64,000 nucleotides of DNA from Croceimicrobium sp963977415 (GTDB taxonomy: Bacteria; Bacteroidota; Bacteroidia; Flavobacteriales; Schleiferiaceae): the NCBI GenBank assembly GCA_963977415.1, contig CAXBOS010000005.1, forward strand, positions 191,233 to 255,232, written 5' to 3'. The notes beneath the pieces were generated by a model that was not told the origin of the DNA, did not search any database, and saw nothing but the letters and a program-made list of their open reading frames with translations. Numbering within the stretch: position 1 is the first letter of the stretch; each line of letters begins with the position of its first letter. Shown here piece by piece: positions 7,795 through 15,856 of this stretch. The translations under genes were made by a program, and so were the position numbers.

Positions 7795-8873
7795 TATATT
7801 TCGAAAATCTTAGCGTTTGCATCTATTTGTTTCACCAAGTCAACTGTCCTTTCAGGATGCGTATCCGTGATAAATATTTGACCAAAATCCTCATCGTGAA
7901 CTAATTTCACCAAAGTGGCCACACGCTTTTCGTCTAATTTATCAAAAATATCATCCAGTAGAAGTACCGGAACCAGCTGCTGATGATCTCGAATAAATTC
8001 GTATTGAGCAAGCTTTAGCGCTATTAATAGAGACTTCTGCTGCCCTTGGGAGCCGTAGTGCTTGATACTATCGCCGTTTAGCTTAAAGATTAGGTCATCA
8101 CGATGTACACCGGCACTGGTATATTGCAAAACGCGATCTTTAGAGCGTGTCTGCAAAAGCATATCTTCAAAAGTAGATTCGTGCCTTTGACTAAGGTATT
8201 CGATGCTTGCTTCTTCCCTACCCTGACTAATGAACTCGTAATAATGCTGAATGCGCGGCTTAAGGGCTTCAGCAAATTCCATACGGTGTTGGTAAATGTA
8301 CTCGCCATGCTCCACCAATTGATGATCATAAATTTCGAGGGAATCTACATCAAACTTATGGTTGGCAGCAAAGAACTTAAGAAGGCTATTCCGCTGTTGC
8401 AAAGCCTTATTGTAGCGCATCAAATGATGCAAATAAGTAGCATTGCCTTGGCTAATTACATTATCCGTAAAGCGTCGTCTGATTTCGGCCGTATCGGTTA
8501 TTAAGTCTCGATCATAAGGTGAAATAACTACCGCGGGGAAATATCCAATATGATCGGCTAATTTCTCATATTCCTTTTTATCCTTGCGAAAAACCTTCTT
8601 CTGCCCTTTTTTTAAGGCACAATATAGCTGCACCTCTTCTTCTTTTCGATGAAGATTGGCTTCAATCATGAAAAAATCGGCCTCATTTTTAATCGAGCGA
8701 TTATCACGACTAGAGAAATAGCTTTTGGTAAGACTTAGGTAATGGATTGCGTCCAGAAGATTCGTTTTCCCGCTACCATTAAGTCCCACAAAGCAATTGA
8801 GCTTCGGGCTAAAATCAAATTTTGCCTCTTCCCAACTCTTAAAATTGAGAATGTGTAAATCCTTTAAATACAT
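7794..8873 (-). CDS. recF: DNA replication and repair protein RecF
   Basis: This 359-residue SMC-like ATPase has Walker A GLNGSGKTNLLDAIHYLS near residue 30, the ABC signature GSQGQQKSLLIALKLAQ, and Walker B VPVLLLDDIFDKLD followed by ITDTHPER. RecF binds single/double-strand DNA junctions and loads RecA at gaps with RecO and RecR. Length and motif order are normal. It is the first gene of a two-gene unit with the DUF721 gene, sharing one base at the junction. The upstream region is shared with a divergent TPR gene. Confidence 0.97.
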   Translation of the reverse strand: MYLKDLHILNFKSWEEAKFDFSPKLNCFVGLNGSGKTNLLDAIHYLSLTKSYFSSRDNRSIKNEADFFMIEANLHRKEEEVQLYCALKKGQKKVFRKDKKEYEKLADHIGYFPAVVISPYDRDLITDTAEIRRRFTDNVISQGNATYLHHLMRYNKALQQRNSLLKFFAANHKFDVDSLEIYDHQLVEHGEYIYQHRMEFAEALKPRIQHYYEFISQGREEASIEYLSQRHESTFEDMLLQTRSKDRVLQYTSAGVHRDDLIFKLNGDSIKHYGSQGQQKSLLIALKLAQYEFIRDHQQLVPVLLLDDIFDKLDEKRVATLVKLVHDEDFGQIFITDTHPERTVDLVKQIDANAKIFEI

Positions 8874-8933
8874 CGGCTGCGAAAATAAGCTATTACTTAG
8901 CTTCTGATTGATAGTTTAAAAAGGATTTTTGGT

Positions 8934-8941
8934 TACTTTTG
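8934..8941 (+). promoter_or_regulatory. -7 promoter box of the 8973 TPR gene
   Basis: TACTTTTG matches TAnnTTTG exactly, 31 nt upstream of the ATG. A TTG occurs about 23 nt further upstream. Confidence 0.6.
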
Positions 8942-8972
8942 CCGCCTATTTTGTGAATATACAAAGCATACC

Positions 8973-9656
8973 ATGGCTAAAAAACAGAAGCAAGAAGACG
9001 AAGTACTAATTGATGTTACCCAGTCTATTTCCAGTGTTGAGAAATTTTTCGAAGAAAACGGTAAAGCGTTAAGCGCTTTTGCAATTGCTCTTTTTGCAAT
9101 TGTAGGTGGTTATGTTGCCTTTTTAAAATTTTATCAAGAGCCCCGCGAATTAGAGGCTCAAAATGAAATTTACCACGCACAGCAACTTTTCGAAGCTGAT
9201 TCATTAAAACAAGCGGTAGAAGGTTTTGCTGGTCATGCTGGCTTTTTAAGCGTTGCCGCTGATTACTCTGGTACCAAAGCAGGCGAAATGGCTAATTACT
9301 ATGCTGGGATTAGTTATTTACGTTTAGGAGAATATGATAATGCCATTCGTTTGTTAGACGATTTTTCTACCAAGGATCCTATTTTAAGCGTTATTGCTAA
9401 AGGTTCTATTGGAGATGCTTTTTTAGAACTAAACCAATCTGAAGAAGCGCTAGAATATTATACGAAAGCTAGTACCGTTAATTCTAACGACTTTGTTGTT
9501 CCTTTCTATCTACTTAAAGCTGGCATGCTAGCCGAAAATTTAAGCAATAATAAAGAAGCAATTAAATTCTACGAAAGAATTAAAAGTGAATTCCCCGATG
9601 CTCGTCAAGCCGTAGATATCGATCGCTACATTGCTCGTGTAAAGGCTAAAATCTAA
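8973..9656 (+). CDS. Membrane-anchored tetratricopeptide repeat protein (YfgM-like)
   Basis: The 227-residue protein has a charged N-terminus (KKQKQEDEVLIDV), a single membrane helix at about residues 36-53 (LSAFAIALFAIVGGYVAFL), and then helical repeats. TPR-like units are visible around NYYAGISYLRLGEYDNAIRLLDDF (about 110-133), IGDAFLELNQSEEALEYYTKA and LLKAGMLAENLSNNKEAIKFYERI. The topology resembles YfgM, a periplasmic TPR protein that works with chaperones at the Sec translocon. The ribH gene starts 10 nt after its stop, so the two are probably co-transcribed, an arrangement I would call neighbourly rather than functional. Confidence 0.85.
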   Translation: MAKKQKQEDEVLIDVTQSISSVEKFFEENGKALSAFAIALFAIVGGYVAFLKFYQEPRELEAQNEIYHAQQLFEADSLKQAVEGFAGHAGFLSVAADYSGTKAGEMANYYAGISYLRLGEYDNAIRLLDDFSTKDPILSVIAKGSIGDAFLELNQSEEALEYYTKASTVNSNDFVVPFYLLKAGMLAENLSNNKEAIKFYERIKSEFPDARQAVDIDRYIARVKAKI

Positions 9657-9666
9657 TTTCTTTCCT

Positions 9667-10161
9667 TTGGCTACGTCAGGTAACAATCTATCCCAGTACG
9701 ATCCCGAGGCTCTACCTAAAGCCACCAACATGCGTTTTGCCTGTGTGGTTTCTGAATGGAACCATGATGTTACGGATGCGCTTTACCTTGGTGCAAGGGA
9801 AGCATTAGAGGCCTGTGGTGCCGCAAAAATGGATATCCGTCATATTTCAGTTCCTGGAGCGGTAGAACTCACTTACGCTTGTAAGAAGCTCTGCGAAAGT
9901 GATGAGTATGATGCGATAATCGCGATAGGCAACGTAATTCAAGGAGAAACCAAGCATTTCGATTTCGTATGTAATAGCGTTACCCAAGGAGTTACGGAGC
10001 TAAATTTACGTTTTGATACTCCAGTTATTTTTTGTGTTTTAACGGACAATAACAAACAGCAGAGTTTAGATCGTGCCGGTGGTAAGCACGGTAATAAGGG
10101 CATTGAAGCTGCAGTAGCGGCTCTAAAAATGGCTGGCCTACGTAAAACTGTACTTCGCTAA
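9667..10161 (+). CDS. ribH: 6,7-dimethyl-8-ribityllumazine synthase
   Basis: This 164-residue protein carries the lumazine synthase motifs: VSEWNHDVTDALYLGA, the substrate-binding VPGAVELTYA, IAIGNVIQGETKHFDFVCNSV, and LTDNNKQQSLDRAGGKHGNKG. It condenses the ribitylamino-uracil intermediate with 3,4-dihydroxy-2-butanone 4-phosphate in the penultimate step of riboflavin synthesis and assembles into large cytoplasmic oligomers. The start used is TTG at 9667. The next ATG (M22, just before the RFACVVSEWN core) would remove the N-terminal 21 residues. A strong bidirectional terminator follows. Confidence 0.95.
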   Translation: MATSGNNLSQYDPEALPKATNMRFACVVSEWNHDVTDALYLGAREALEACGAAKMDIRHISVPGAVELTYACKKLCESDEYDAIIAIGNVIQGETKHFDFVCNSVTQGVTELNLRFDTPVIFCVLTDNNKQQSLDRAGGKHGNKGIEAAVAALKMAGLRKTVLR

Positions 10162-10189
10162 ATAGTCCTTCACCGCTGATAAAACATCT

Positions 10190-10245
10190 GAGTTCAACTA
10201 AACATAGAACATCAGGTTTCCAATAAAAAGAAAATCCAGCCTAGG
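10190..10245. repeat. Degenerate relic of the dispersed inverted-repeat element family
   Basis: This stretch contains CTGAGTTCAAC, then CATCAGG, then TTTCCAATAAAAAGAAAATCC. These appear in the same order as the terminal motif and the internal core of the elements at 35286, 23699 and 14728. It is short and decayed and merges into the terminator downstream of ribH. Confidence 0.4.
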
Positions 10246-10262
10246 CTGGATTTTCTTTTTAT
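10223..10262. terminator. Bidirectional terminator between ribH and rimO
   Basis: This is a perfect 40-bp palindrome centred between 10242 and 10243. AAAATCCAGC and its complement flank the central CTAG, with A-runs on the left and T-runs on the right. It can therefore end transcription from ribH on the plus strand and rimO on the minus strand. Confidence 0.9.
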
Positions 10263-10370
10263 ATCATGTATTACTCTAAAGAGCCATTTTCAAGGTCTTC
10301 CCTACCCATAGCGCTGCACTATTTTAATAGATAGGTAAACCTTTAGTCTTAGCATTTAAAGATCAGTACT

Positions 10371-11687
10371 TCATTTTATATCGAGCTCGGACTCTAAAGG
10401 AATGGCGAATAAGTCGTAATCGGTAGTATCCGTAATAAGCACCTCAATAAATTCACCTACTGGTAAATAGTCGGCACTAATTAGCACTTCATTATCTACG
10501 TCGGGAGAATCATATTCGGTACGACCAACGAAATAGTCACCTTCAATACGATCAATTAATACCCGCATTTTCTTACCTAAATGAGCCCCATTTAATTCTG
10601 TCGAAATTTCTTGCTGAATAGCCATTAATTGATTGGCACGTTCTTGCTTGGTCTCAGCAGGAACGTCGTCTTCCAAATTAAAGGCATGGGTATTTTCTTC
10701 ATGTGAGTAGGTAAATACACCCAAACGCTCGAAGCGCATTTCTTTCACCCATTCTTTCAGAACTTCAAAATCCTCTTCTGTTTCGCCAGGGTAACCCACT
10801 ATAATAGTAGTTCTAATGCTAATACCGGGAACGGTCTCACGCATTAAGCGTAGTAATTTATCGGTGCGTTCTTTGGTAGTCCCGCGACGCATAGATTTTA
10901 AAACCGGATCGGCAATATGCTGCAAGGGAATATCAATATAATTACAAATCTTTGGCTCTTCCCGAATCACTTCTAAAACGTCTTCTGGGAAACCAGTAGG
11001 AAAAAGGTAGTGCAGACGAATCCACTCAATTCCTTCAACCTTTACCAATTCTTTTAATAAATCAGCTAATGCCCGTTTCTTATAAATATCTAATCCGTAG
11101 TAGGTAAGATCCTGCGCGATAAGGATTAACTCCTTGGTTCCTTTGGCCGCTAATTTTTGCGTCTCGGTAATTAGATCTTCAATTGGCGTGCTTTTATGTC
11201 CACCTCGCATTAAAGGAATGGCACAAAAAGAGCAAGGTCTGTCGCAACCTTCCGAAATTTTCAAATAGGCAAAATGGCGTGGCGTGGTTGTTAAACGCTC
11301 ACCCACCAATTCCTTTTTATAATCGGCACCTAAAGCCTTTAACAAAAGAGGTAAATCGCGCGTGCCAAAGTATTGATCTACATTGGGGATTTCCTTTTCT
11401 AAATCGGGTTTGTACCGCTCAGATAAGCAACCGGTAACAAATACCTGATCTACTTCACCAGCCTCTTTGCGCTCTACAAATTCAAGAATGGTATTTACCG
11501 ATTCCTCTTTCGCATTATCGATAAAGCCACAGGTGTTTATCACTACAATATTTCCATCCTCTTCATGCGCTACATTCTTGCCATTGGCTTTCAGTTGGCC
11601 CATTAAAACTTCACTGTCGTAGATGTTTTTAGAACATCCGAGAGTTATAATATTAATCTTGTTTTTCTTCCGCGTTTTTGTGCGCAT
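10371..11687 (-). CDS. rimO: Ribosomal protein S12 methylthiotransferase RimO
   Basis: The 438-residue protein has the methylthiotransferase N-terminal domain with three cysteine sites (TLGCSKN, INTCGFI, VTGCLSERY). The radical-SAM core has C-x3-C-x2-C in the segment EGCDRPCSFC, and a TRAM domain lies at the C-terminus. RimO adds a methylthio group to an aspartate of ribosomal protein S12. The RimO-type motif GCSKNIYDSEVLMGQL distinguishes it from MiaB. Its start lies 4 nt after the ftsY stop, in the common Bacteroidota order rpmB-rpmG-DUF4295-ftsY-rimO. Confidence 0.97.
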   Translation of the reverse strand: MRTKTRKKNKINIITLGCSKNIYDSEVLMGQLKANGKNVAHEEDGNIVVINTCGFIDNAKEESVNTILEFVERKEAGEVDQVFVTGCLSERYKPDLEKEIPNVDQYFGTRDLPLLLKALGADYKKELVGERLTTTPRHFAYLKISEGCDRPCSFCAIPLMRGGHKSTPIEDLITETQKLAAKGTKELILIAQDLTYYGLDIYKKRALADLLKELVKVEGIEWIRLHYLFPTGFPEDVLEVIREEPKICNYIDIPLQHIADPVLKSMRRGTTKERTDKLLRLMRETVPGISIRTTIIVGYPGETEEDFEVLKEWVKEMRFERLGVFTYSHEENTHAFNLEDDVPAETKQERANQLMAIQQEISTELNGAHLGKKMRVLIDRIEGDYFVGRTEYDSPDVDNEVLISADYLPVGEFIEVLITDTTDYDLFAIPLESELDIK

Positions 11688-11691
11688 ATAT

Positions 11692-12642
11692 TTAATTGAA
11701 AAGGCTGTTTACGAAACTACGTTTATTGAAAATCTGAAGGTCTTCCATTTGCTCTCCTACTCCAATATACTTTACGGGAATATTTAGCTGATCGGAAATA
11801 CCTATTACCACTCCCCCTTTGGCCGTACCATCTAATTTGGTAACCGCTAAAGCACTTACATCGGTGGCCTTACTAAATTGTTTGGCTTGCTCTAAGGCAT
11901 TTTGACCGGTAGATCCGTCTAAGACTAAAAGTACCTCATGGGGAGCATCTGGAATAAGCTTTTGCATTACTCTTTTAATCTTGCTCAACTCATTCATTAA
12001 GTTTACCTTATTGTGAAGGCGACCGGCGGTATCTATAATTACTACATCGGCATCTTGCGCTAAGGCAGATTGCAAAGCATCGAATGCTACCGAAGCAGGA
12101 TCAGAGCCCATGGCTTGCTTCACAATAGGCACACCCACTCTTTCACTCCAAATAGTAAGTTGATCTACAGCGGCAGCTCTAAATGTGTCTGCAGCTCCTA
12201 AAACCACTTTTAAACCCGCGGATTTATATTGGTGAGCCAATTTACCAATGGTCGTCGTTTTTCCCACACCATTAACACCCACCACCATTAAAACAAAAGG
12301 TTTTTGACTAGGAATCTCAGGGCTATCATCCTGATTATCGTCCCCTAAAAGAAGAGCAGCAATTTCATCCCGTAAAATAGCTTGTAAGTCGGAGGTACTC
12401 ACGTACTTATCGCGTGCTACCCTGGCTTCAATACGTTCAATGATTTTTACAGTAGTAGATACACCCACATCGGAGCTAATCAGTACTTCTTCTAATTCAT
12501 CAAGTACCTCATCATCAACCTTGCTCTTACCTGCTATGGCCTTGGTTAATTTAGAAAAAACGCTCTCTTTTGTTTTTTCTAAACCTTGCTCTAAGCGAGC
12601 GGTTTTTTCTTCTTTGGAGAAGAGTTTTCCGAATATACCCAT
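11692..12642 (-). CDS. ftsY: Signal recognition particle receptor FtsY
   Basis: The 316-residue SRP GTPase has a helical N domain, then G1 GVNGVGKTTTIGKLA, DTFRAAAVDQL, G3 DTAGRLH and G4 TKLDGTAKGG. It docks ribosome-nascent-chain/SRP complexes at the inner membrane. The long acidic A domain of E. coli FtsY is absent, as is usual in Bacteroidota. Upstream is a terminator after the DUF4295 gene, so it may be read partly by read-through from the ribosomal-protein operon. rimO follows after 4 nt. Confidence 0.97.
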   Translation of the reverse strand: MGIFGKLFSKEEKTARLEQGLEKTKESVFSKLTKAIAGKSKVDDEVLDELEEVLISSDVGVSTTVKIIERIEARVARDKYVSTSDLQAILRDEIAALLLGDDNQDDSPEIPSQKPFVLMVVGVNGVGKTTTIGKLAHQYKSAGLKVVLGAADTFRAAAVDQLTIWSERVGVPIVKQAMGSDPASVAFDALQSALAQDADVVIIDTAGRLHNKVNLMNELSKIKRVMQKLIPDAPHEVLLVLDGSTGQNALEQAKQFSKATDVSALAVTKLDGTAKGGVVIGISDQLNIPVKYIGVGEQMEDLQIFNKRSFVNSLFN

Positions 12643-12732
12643 GTTTGAAAAATATTGGCAAATATCCTAAAAAAGAGTGGTATTGCTCGAAATAGCAAAG
12701 GACTCTTATTTAACACTCTATCTGATAACAAA

Positions 12733-12758
12733 AAACCCGCTACCAAAAGATAGCGGGT
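12733..12758 (-). terminator. Terminator or attenuator between the DUF4295 gene and ftsY
   Basis: ACCCGCTA / TAGCGGGT make a perfect 8-bp stem with the loop CCAAAAGA. On the minus strand it is followed by a run of T. It would end or attenuate the rpmB-rpmG-DUF4295 transcript before ftsY. Confidence 0.85.
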
Positions 12759-12780
12759 CTTATAATAATATACTTTCGAC

Positions 12781-12930
12781 TTAGTTAAAAAAGTCTTTTG
12801 TATGCTCTTTGTTTACAATCTTTTCTTCAAAAGAATAAGCACCAGTTTTTTCTGACTTTACCATTTTAATCACCTTAGTGAAAGAGGCGGAGTCACCAGA
12901 TTTAAGTGTTGCAACAACTTTCTTTGCCAT
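12781..12930 (-). CDS. DUF4295 small basic protein
   Basis: A 49-residue reading frame begins MAKKVVATLKSGDSASFTKV and ends KEHTKDFFN. In Bacteroidota, proteins of this size and sequence (DUF4295) follow rpmG almost invariably, and this copy lies 11 nt after rpmG in the same orientation. The high lysine content and its place in a ribosomal-protein operon suggest a ribosome-associated role, but its function is not established. A strong terminator follows it. Confidence 0.88.
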   Translation of the reverse strand: MAKKVVATLKSGDSASFTKVIKMVKSEKTGAYSFEEKIVNKEHTKDFFN

Positions 12931-12941
12931 GGTCTACTATT

Positions 12942-13124
12942 TTATTTAATTTCTTTGTGAACCGTGTGACGCTTTAGTATAGGATTATACTTTTTAAGCT
13001 CCATACGATCAGGAGAGTTCTTTTTATTCTTGGTAGATACGTAGCGAGACGTTCCTGCCATTCCGCTTGTTTTGTGCTCAGTGCATTCCAAAATCACTTG
13101 CACACGGTTACCTTTCTTGGCCAT
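12942..13124 (-). CDS. rpmG: 50S ribosomal protein L33
   Basis: The 60-residue protein starts MAKKGNRVQVILECTEHK and contains YVSTKNKKNSPDRMELKKYNP, the recognisable L33 core. Only one cysteine is seen near the N-terminus, so this is the form without the four-cysteine zinc site. It is the second gene of the rpmB operon, 14 nt after rpmB. Confidence 0.96.
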   Translation of the reverse strand: MAKKGNRVQVILECTEHKTSGMAGTSRYVSTKNKKNSPDRMELKKYNPILKRHTVHKEIK

Positions 13125-13138
13125 TGCTATCTAATTCT

Positions 13139-13378
13139 TTACTTGGTTAGATATCCGTTGGCACGCGCGTCTTTTAAAACCGCAGCCAAACCTTTCTTAT
13201 TAATATTTTTCAACGCTGATGTTGAAACACGTAGAATGATCCAACGATCCTCTTCCGCTAGGTAAAAACGCTTGCGCGTTAAGTTCACATTGAACTTGCG
13301 CTTGTTTTTCTTATTTGAAAAGGAAACATTGTTTCCTGACATTGCCTTTTTACCGGTCAGCTCACATACTCTTGACAT
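13139..13378 (-). CDS. rpmB: 50S ribosomal protein L28
   Basis: The 79-residue protein begins MSRVCELTGKKAMSGNNVSF and has the L28 core NLTRKRFYLAEEDRWIILRVSTSALKNINKKGL. It is the first gene of the rpmB-rpmG-DUF4295 unit. It has a textbook promoter 28 nt upstream with a TTTG -33 box, 19-nt spacer and TACTTTTG -7 box. Confidence 0.97.
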   Translation of the reverse strand: MSRVCELTGKKAMSGNNVSFSNKKNKRKFNVNLTRKRFYLAEEDRWIILRVSTSALKNINKKGLAAVLKDARANGYLTK

Positions 13379-13405
13379 GGATTTCGCTTCTTAAATTTGG
13401 GTTGG

Positions 13406-13436
13406 CAAAAGTAGGTAAATTTTACAGCTACACAAA
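13406..13436 (-). promoter_or_regulatory. Consensus promoter of the rpmB operon
   Basis: Read on the minus strand, TTTG (13433-13436) is followed by a 19-nt spacer and TACTTTTG (13406-13413). This is the full Bacteroidota housekeeping promoter (-33 TTTG, -7 TAnnTTTG). Confidence 0.85.
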
Positions 13437-13437
13437 C

Positions 13438-14685
13438 CTATTGATTAAATTTCTGAACTTCTTTTCGAAGAAGGTCCAAAGCCATCAAGGCCGTTTTGCG
13501 AATATTACGCCCCCGATCCTTTCCAAACTGATACATTCTCGTGCTAGTTTTATCTGGGCCAGCTATTGCTATCCATACGGTACCCACTGGTTTTGAATCA
13601 CTTCCACCACCTGGACCAGCAATCCCTGTGGTAGCAACACCAAAATCTGTTTTCATTCGGGCCCTAATTCCTTCCGCCATTTCGATGGCAACTTGCTCAC
13701 TCACGGCCCCGAAATTTTCTAAACTTTTTTTACTAACCCCTAAAAAATCGCTCTTCGCTTCGTTGCTGTAACTCATTACGCCCCCCATAAAATATTCAGA
13801 GCTGCCCGCGATACTGGTAATTAAATGACCGATGTATCCGCCAGTACAACTTTCTGCAAGAGCGAGAGTAAGCCCTTTATTTTTTAGAGAAATCCCTACC
13901 ACTTCTTCTAGTGATTGCGCATTTTCGCCAAAAATCAAAGGTCCCAAAATACTTTCCAAACCTCTCATCTGCTCTTCCACTTCTTCTTTGGCTTTGGCAT
14001 TGCTTTCTGCAAATCCCGTCAAGCGTAAGCGAACCAAACCAGGAGAAGGTAAATAGGCTAGCTTTAAATTAGGCGCTAAGGCCGATTCCCATTCGCTTAA
14101 CATTTCGGCCAAATCACTTTCGCCCCGTCCTTGCACCAAAACTGTTTTATGAAACAAGCCACCCGCCTCGAAATGCTCAATAATCCAAGGCACTATTTTA
14201 TCCTTTACCAAATGCTCGGTTTCATAGGGTACCCCTGGACTAGAAAAATAATGTCTACCTTCTTTTTCAAAGTGCATACCTGGGGCGGTTCCCACATCAT
14301 TAATAATCACCTTGCAGGAGCTAGGTACATAGGCCTGTTGACGATGCACCTCTTTTGGCTCGCGGTTAAAGCTTTGAAATAATGACAATACATTTTCGTA
14401 AACTGCCTCATTAAAAACCATTTCTCCTCCAAAATAATCGAGCAAGGTTTTTTTGGTGATATCATCTTTGGTTGGACCTAAACCCCCGGTCATAAAAACC
14501 ATCGAAGTTTTTGGGTGAAGGCTATCTAAGGCTAAACGAATGGCTGCATCGCTATCGGCAATTACCCGCTTCTGCTCTACCTTTATACCCAGCAGATTAA
14601 GCTGGGTTGCTATGAATGAAGAATTTGTATCTATGGTTTGCCCAATTAGAATTTCGTCGCCAATGGCTATTATTTCTGCTTGCAT
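13438..14685 (-). CDS. cinA: CinA family protein, nicotinamide-nucleotide amidohydrolase
   Basis: The 415-residue protein has two domains. The N-terminal part (1-170) is a MoCF-like domain (GDEILIGQTIDTNSSFIATQL, TGGLGPTKDDITK). The C-terminal part (about 255-410) is the NMN deamidase domain (AESCTGGYIGHLITSIAGSSEYF, GVATTGIAGPGGG, GTVWIAI). It hydrolyses nicotinamide mononucleotide to nicotinate mononucleotide in NAD recycling, and the N-terminal domain may act on ADP-ribose-type compounds. The gene ends 60 nt upstream of rpmB and has its own -7 box at 14706-14713. Confidence 0.94.
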   Translation of the reverse strand: MQAEIIAIGDEILIGQTIDTNSSFIATQLNLLGIKVEQKRVIADSDAAIRLALDSLHPKTSMVFMTGGLGPTKDDITKKTLLDYFGGEMVFNEAVYENVLSLFQSFNREPKEVHRQQAYVPSSCKVIINDVGTAPGMHFEKEGRHYFSSPGVPYETEHLVKDKIVPWIIEHFEAGGLFHKTVLVQGRGESDLAEMLSEWESALAPNLKLAYLPSPGLVRLRLTGFAESNAKAKEEVEEQMRGLESILGPLIFGENAQSLEEVVGISLKNKGLTLALAESCTGGYIGHLITSIAGSSEYFMGGVMSYSNEAKSDFLGVSKKSLENFGAVSEQVAIEMAEGIRARMKTDFGVATTGIAGPGGGSDSKPVGTVWIAIAGPDKTSTRMYQFGKDRGRNIRKTALMALDLLRKEVQKFNQ

Positions 14686-14705
14686 TAATCTTTTTTGAGA
14701 GTATT

Positions 14706-14713
14706 CAAAGGTA
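14706..14713 (-). promoter_or_regulatory. -7 promoter box of cinA
   Basis: On the minus strand this reads TACCTTTG, an exact TAnnTTTG match, 20 nt before the cinA ATG. The inverted-repeat element at 14728-14994 begins 14 bp further upstream, so the -33 region lies inside that element. Confidence 0.6.
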
Positions 14714-14727
14714 TTCTTTCTACTATA

Positions 14728-14994
14728 AATTTAAGTTCAGCTTGCCATTATAGTCTCGGATTTTAAAGAAAAAGAAAAACCATATCTAGATCGTGCATCT
14801 GTAGCGGGCTGCAGCAATTGAACTAGAGGCAGGATTTTCGTTTTTATTGAAAAAACAGGGCTAAGCATCTTCCAAAAAACGTTTTTAGGCGCCTTAGCCC
14901 TTTGCACTAGCCGGCTATAACTTCAGCGCCTGGGTTTCTTAAAACCCATTCTATCTAAAAGGTCTGAGGCCCAATTTTACATCGAACTCAGATT
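14728..14994 (-). repeat. Inverted-repeat (MITE-like) element, copy A
   Basis: Read on the minus strand, this 267-bp stretch matches the elements at 35286-35548 and 23699-23964 in order. It has a terminal repeat (CTGAGTTCGATG, then GGGCCTCAGACCT), a variable middle that folds into a GGGCTAAG/CTTAGCCC hairpin, and the core TTTCAATAAAAACGAAAATCC with CTGCAGCCCGCTACAG. It ends in a decayed opposite terminal repeat (AAAATCCGAGACTATAATGG). ATAA occurs at or next to both ends (14725-14728 and 14995-14998). It fills almost the whole 379-bp gap between divergent cinA and the DUF4197 gene, which holds no ORF. Confidence 0.75.
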
Positions 14995-15064
14995 ATAAAG
15001 CTTCCGTCGGAATTGAAAATTCATTTATTTTTTTTCCGACCTTGCCCCGCAAATTTCAAAAACG

Positions 15065-15778
15065 ATGAAAAGACTATTAGCCCTAGCCTTGGTGCTATTT
15101 ACAATAACATCCTGCGATGTTTTAATGCAAATTGCCGAACAAGGTGCCCAAGGAGCCTCCAATCTACCACCGAGTGAGAGTGAAATTAGCACTGGCCTCA
15201 AAGAAGCTTTACGCGTGGGTATAACCAATGCCGTAAGCAGTAGTTCAGCCAATAATGGGTTTTTAAACAACTCTCTTATAAAAATTCCATTTCCTCCAGA
15301 AGCGGATCGTGCCGCCACTACTTTGCGTGACTTAGGCATGGGGTCTATTGTAGATCAGTTTGTTGAAACGCTTAATCACGGAGCCGAACAAGCATCCGCT
15401 AAAGCTACCCCTATCTTTGTAAACGCCATTACTAAAATGAGCTTTAACGATGTGTTTGCCATTTACCGCGGCGACAATGATGCGGCTACTCAATATTTAA
15501 GGAGAACGACTGGAGATGAGCTAAAAGCGGCTTTCCGCCCAGTAATTAAAGATGCTATAACCAAAGTGGAGCTGACCAAATACTGGAATCCCATTGCTTC
15601 TAACTACAATCGCATTCCTTTTGTACAAAAGGTAAATCCCAATTTAGAAGATTACGTTTTAGATCAAACTCTAAATGGTTTGTTTTTAGTGGTAGCCCAA
15701 GAAGAGGCTAAAATCAGACAAGATCCTGCCGCAAGAGTTAGTAGTATTCTTAAAAGAGTTTTCGGCTATAATCCTTAG
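15065..15778 (+). CDS. DUF4197 lipoprotein
   Basis: The 237-residue protein begins with a lipoprotein signal (MKRLLALALVLFTITSC, cysteine at 17). The rest matches the DUF4197 pattern: GLKEALRVGITNAVSSSSANNGFLNN, IPFPPEADRAATTLRDLGMG, FVNAITKMSFNDVFAIYRGDNDAATQYLRRTT, and near the end LEDYVLDQTLNGLFLVVAQEEAKIRQDPAARVSSILKRVFG. The family is widespread and periplasmic but has no established function. It is monocistronic, with an imperfect terminator that runs into the end of the convergent PBP1A gene. Confidence 0.88.
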   Translation: MKRLLALALVLFTITSCDVLMQIAEQGAQGASNLPPSESEISTGLKEALRVGITNAVSSSSANNGFLNNSLIKIPFPPEADRAATTLRDLGMGSIVDQFVETLNHGAEQASAKATPIFVNAITKMSFNDVFAIYRGDNDAATQYLRRTTGDELKAAFRPVIKDAITKVELTKYWNPIASNYNRIPFVQKVNPNLEDYVLDQTLNGLFLVVAQEEAKIRQDPAARVSSILKRVFGYNP

Positions 15779-15790
15779 AAAAAACACAAA

Positions 15791-15815
15791 CGTAATTTGA
15801 TAATATCAAATTACG
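15791..15815. other. Perfect 11-bp inverted repeat between convergent genes
   Basis: CGTAATTTGAT and ATCAAATTACG flank the loop AAT. There is no T-run, so it is not a classical terminator by itself. It stands just before the terminator hairpin at 15826. Confidence 0.5.
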
Positions 15816-15825
15816 GAGACAAATT

Positions 15826-15856
15826 AAAAGACTGGGTTTGCGCTCAGTCTTTTTTC
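15826..15856 (+). terminator. Terminator of the DUF4197 gene, overlapping the end of the PBP1A gene
   Basis: AAAAGACTG / CAGTCTTTT form a stem with a 10-nt loop, followed by a T-rich run. The hairpin includes the last codons of the convergent PBP1A gene. Confidence 0.65.

Noticed and set aside
8103..8504. 133-codon plus-strand frame inside recF
   Set aside because: It is antisense to well-conserved recF coding sequence and has no promoter or recognisable product.
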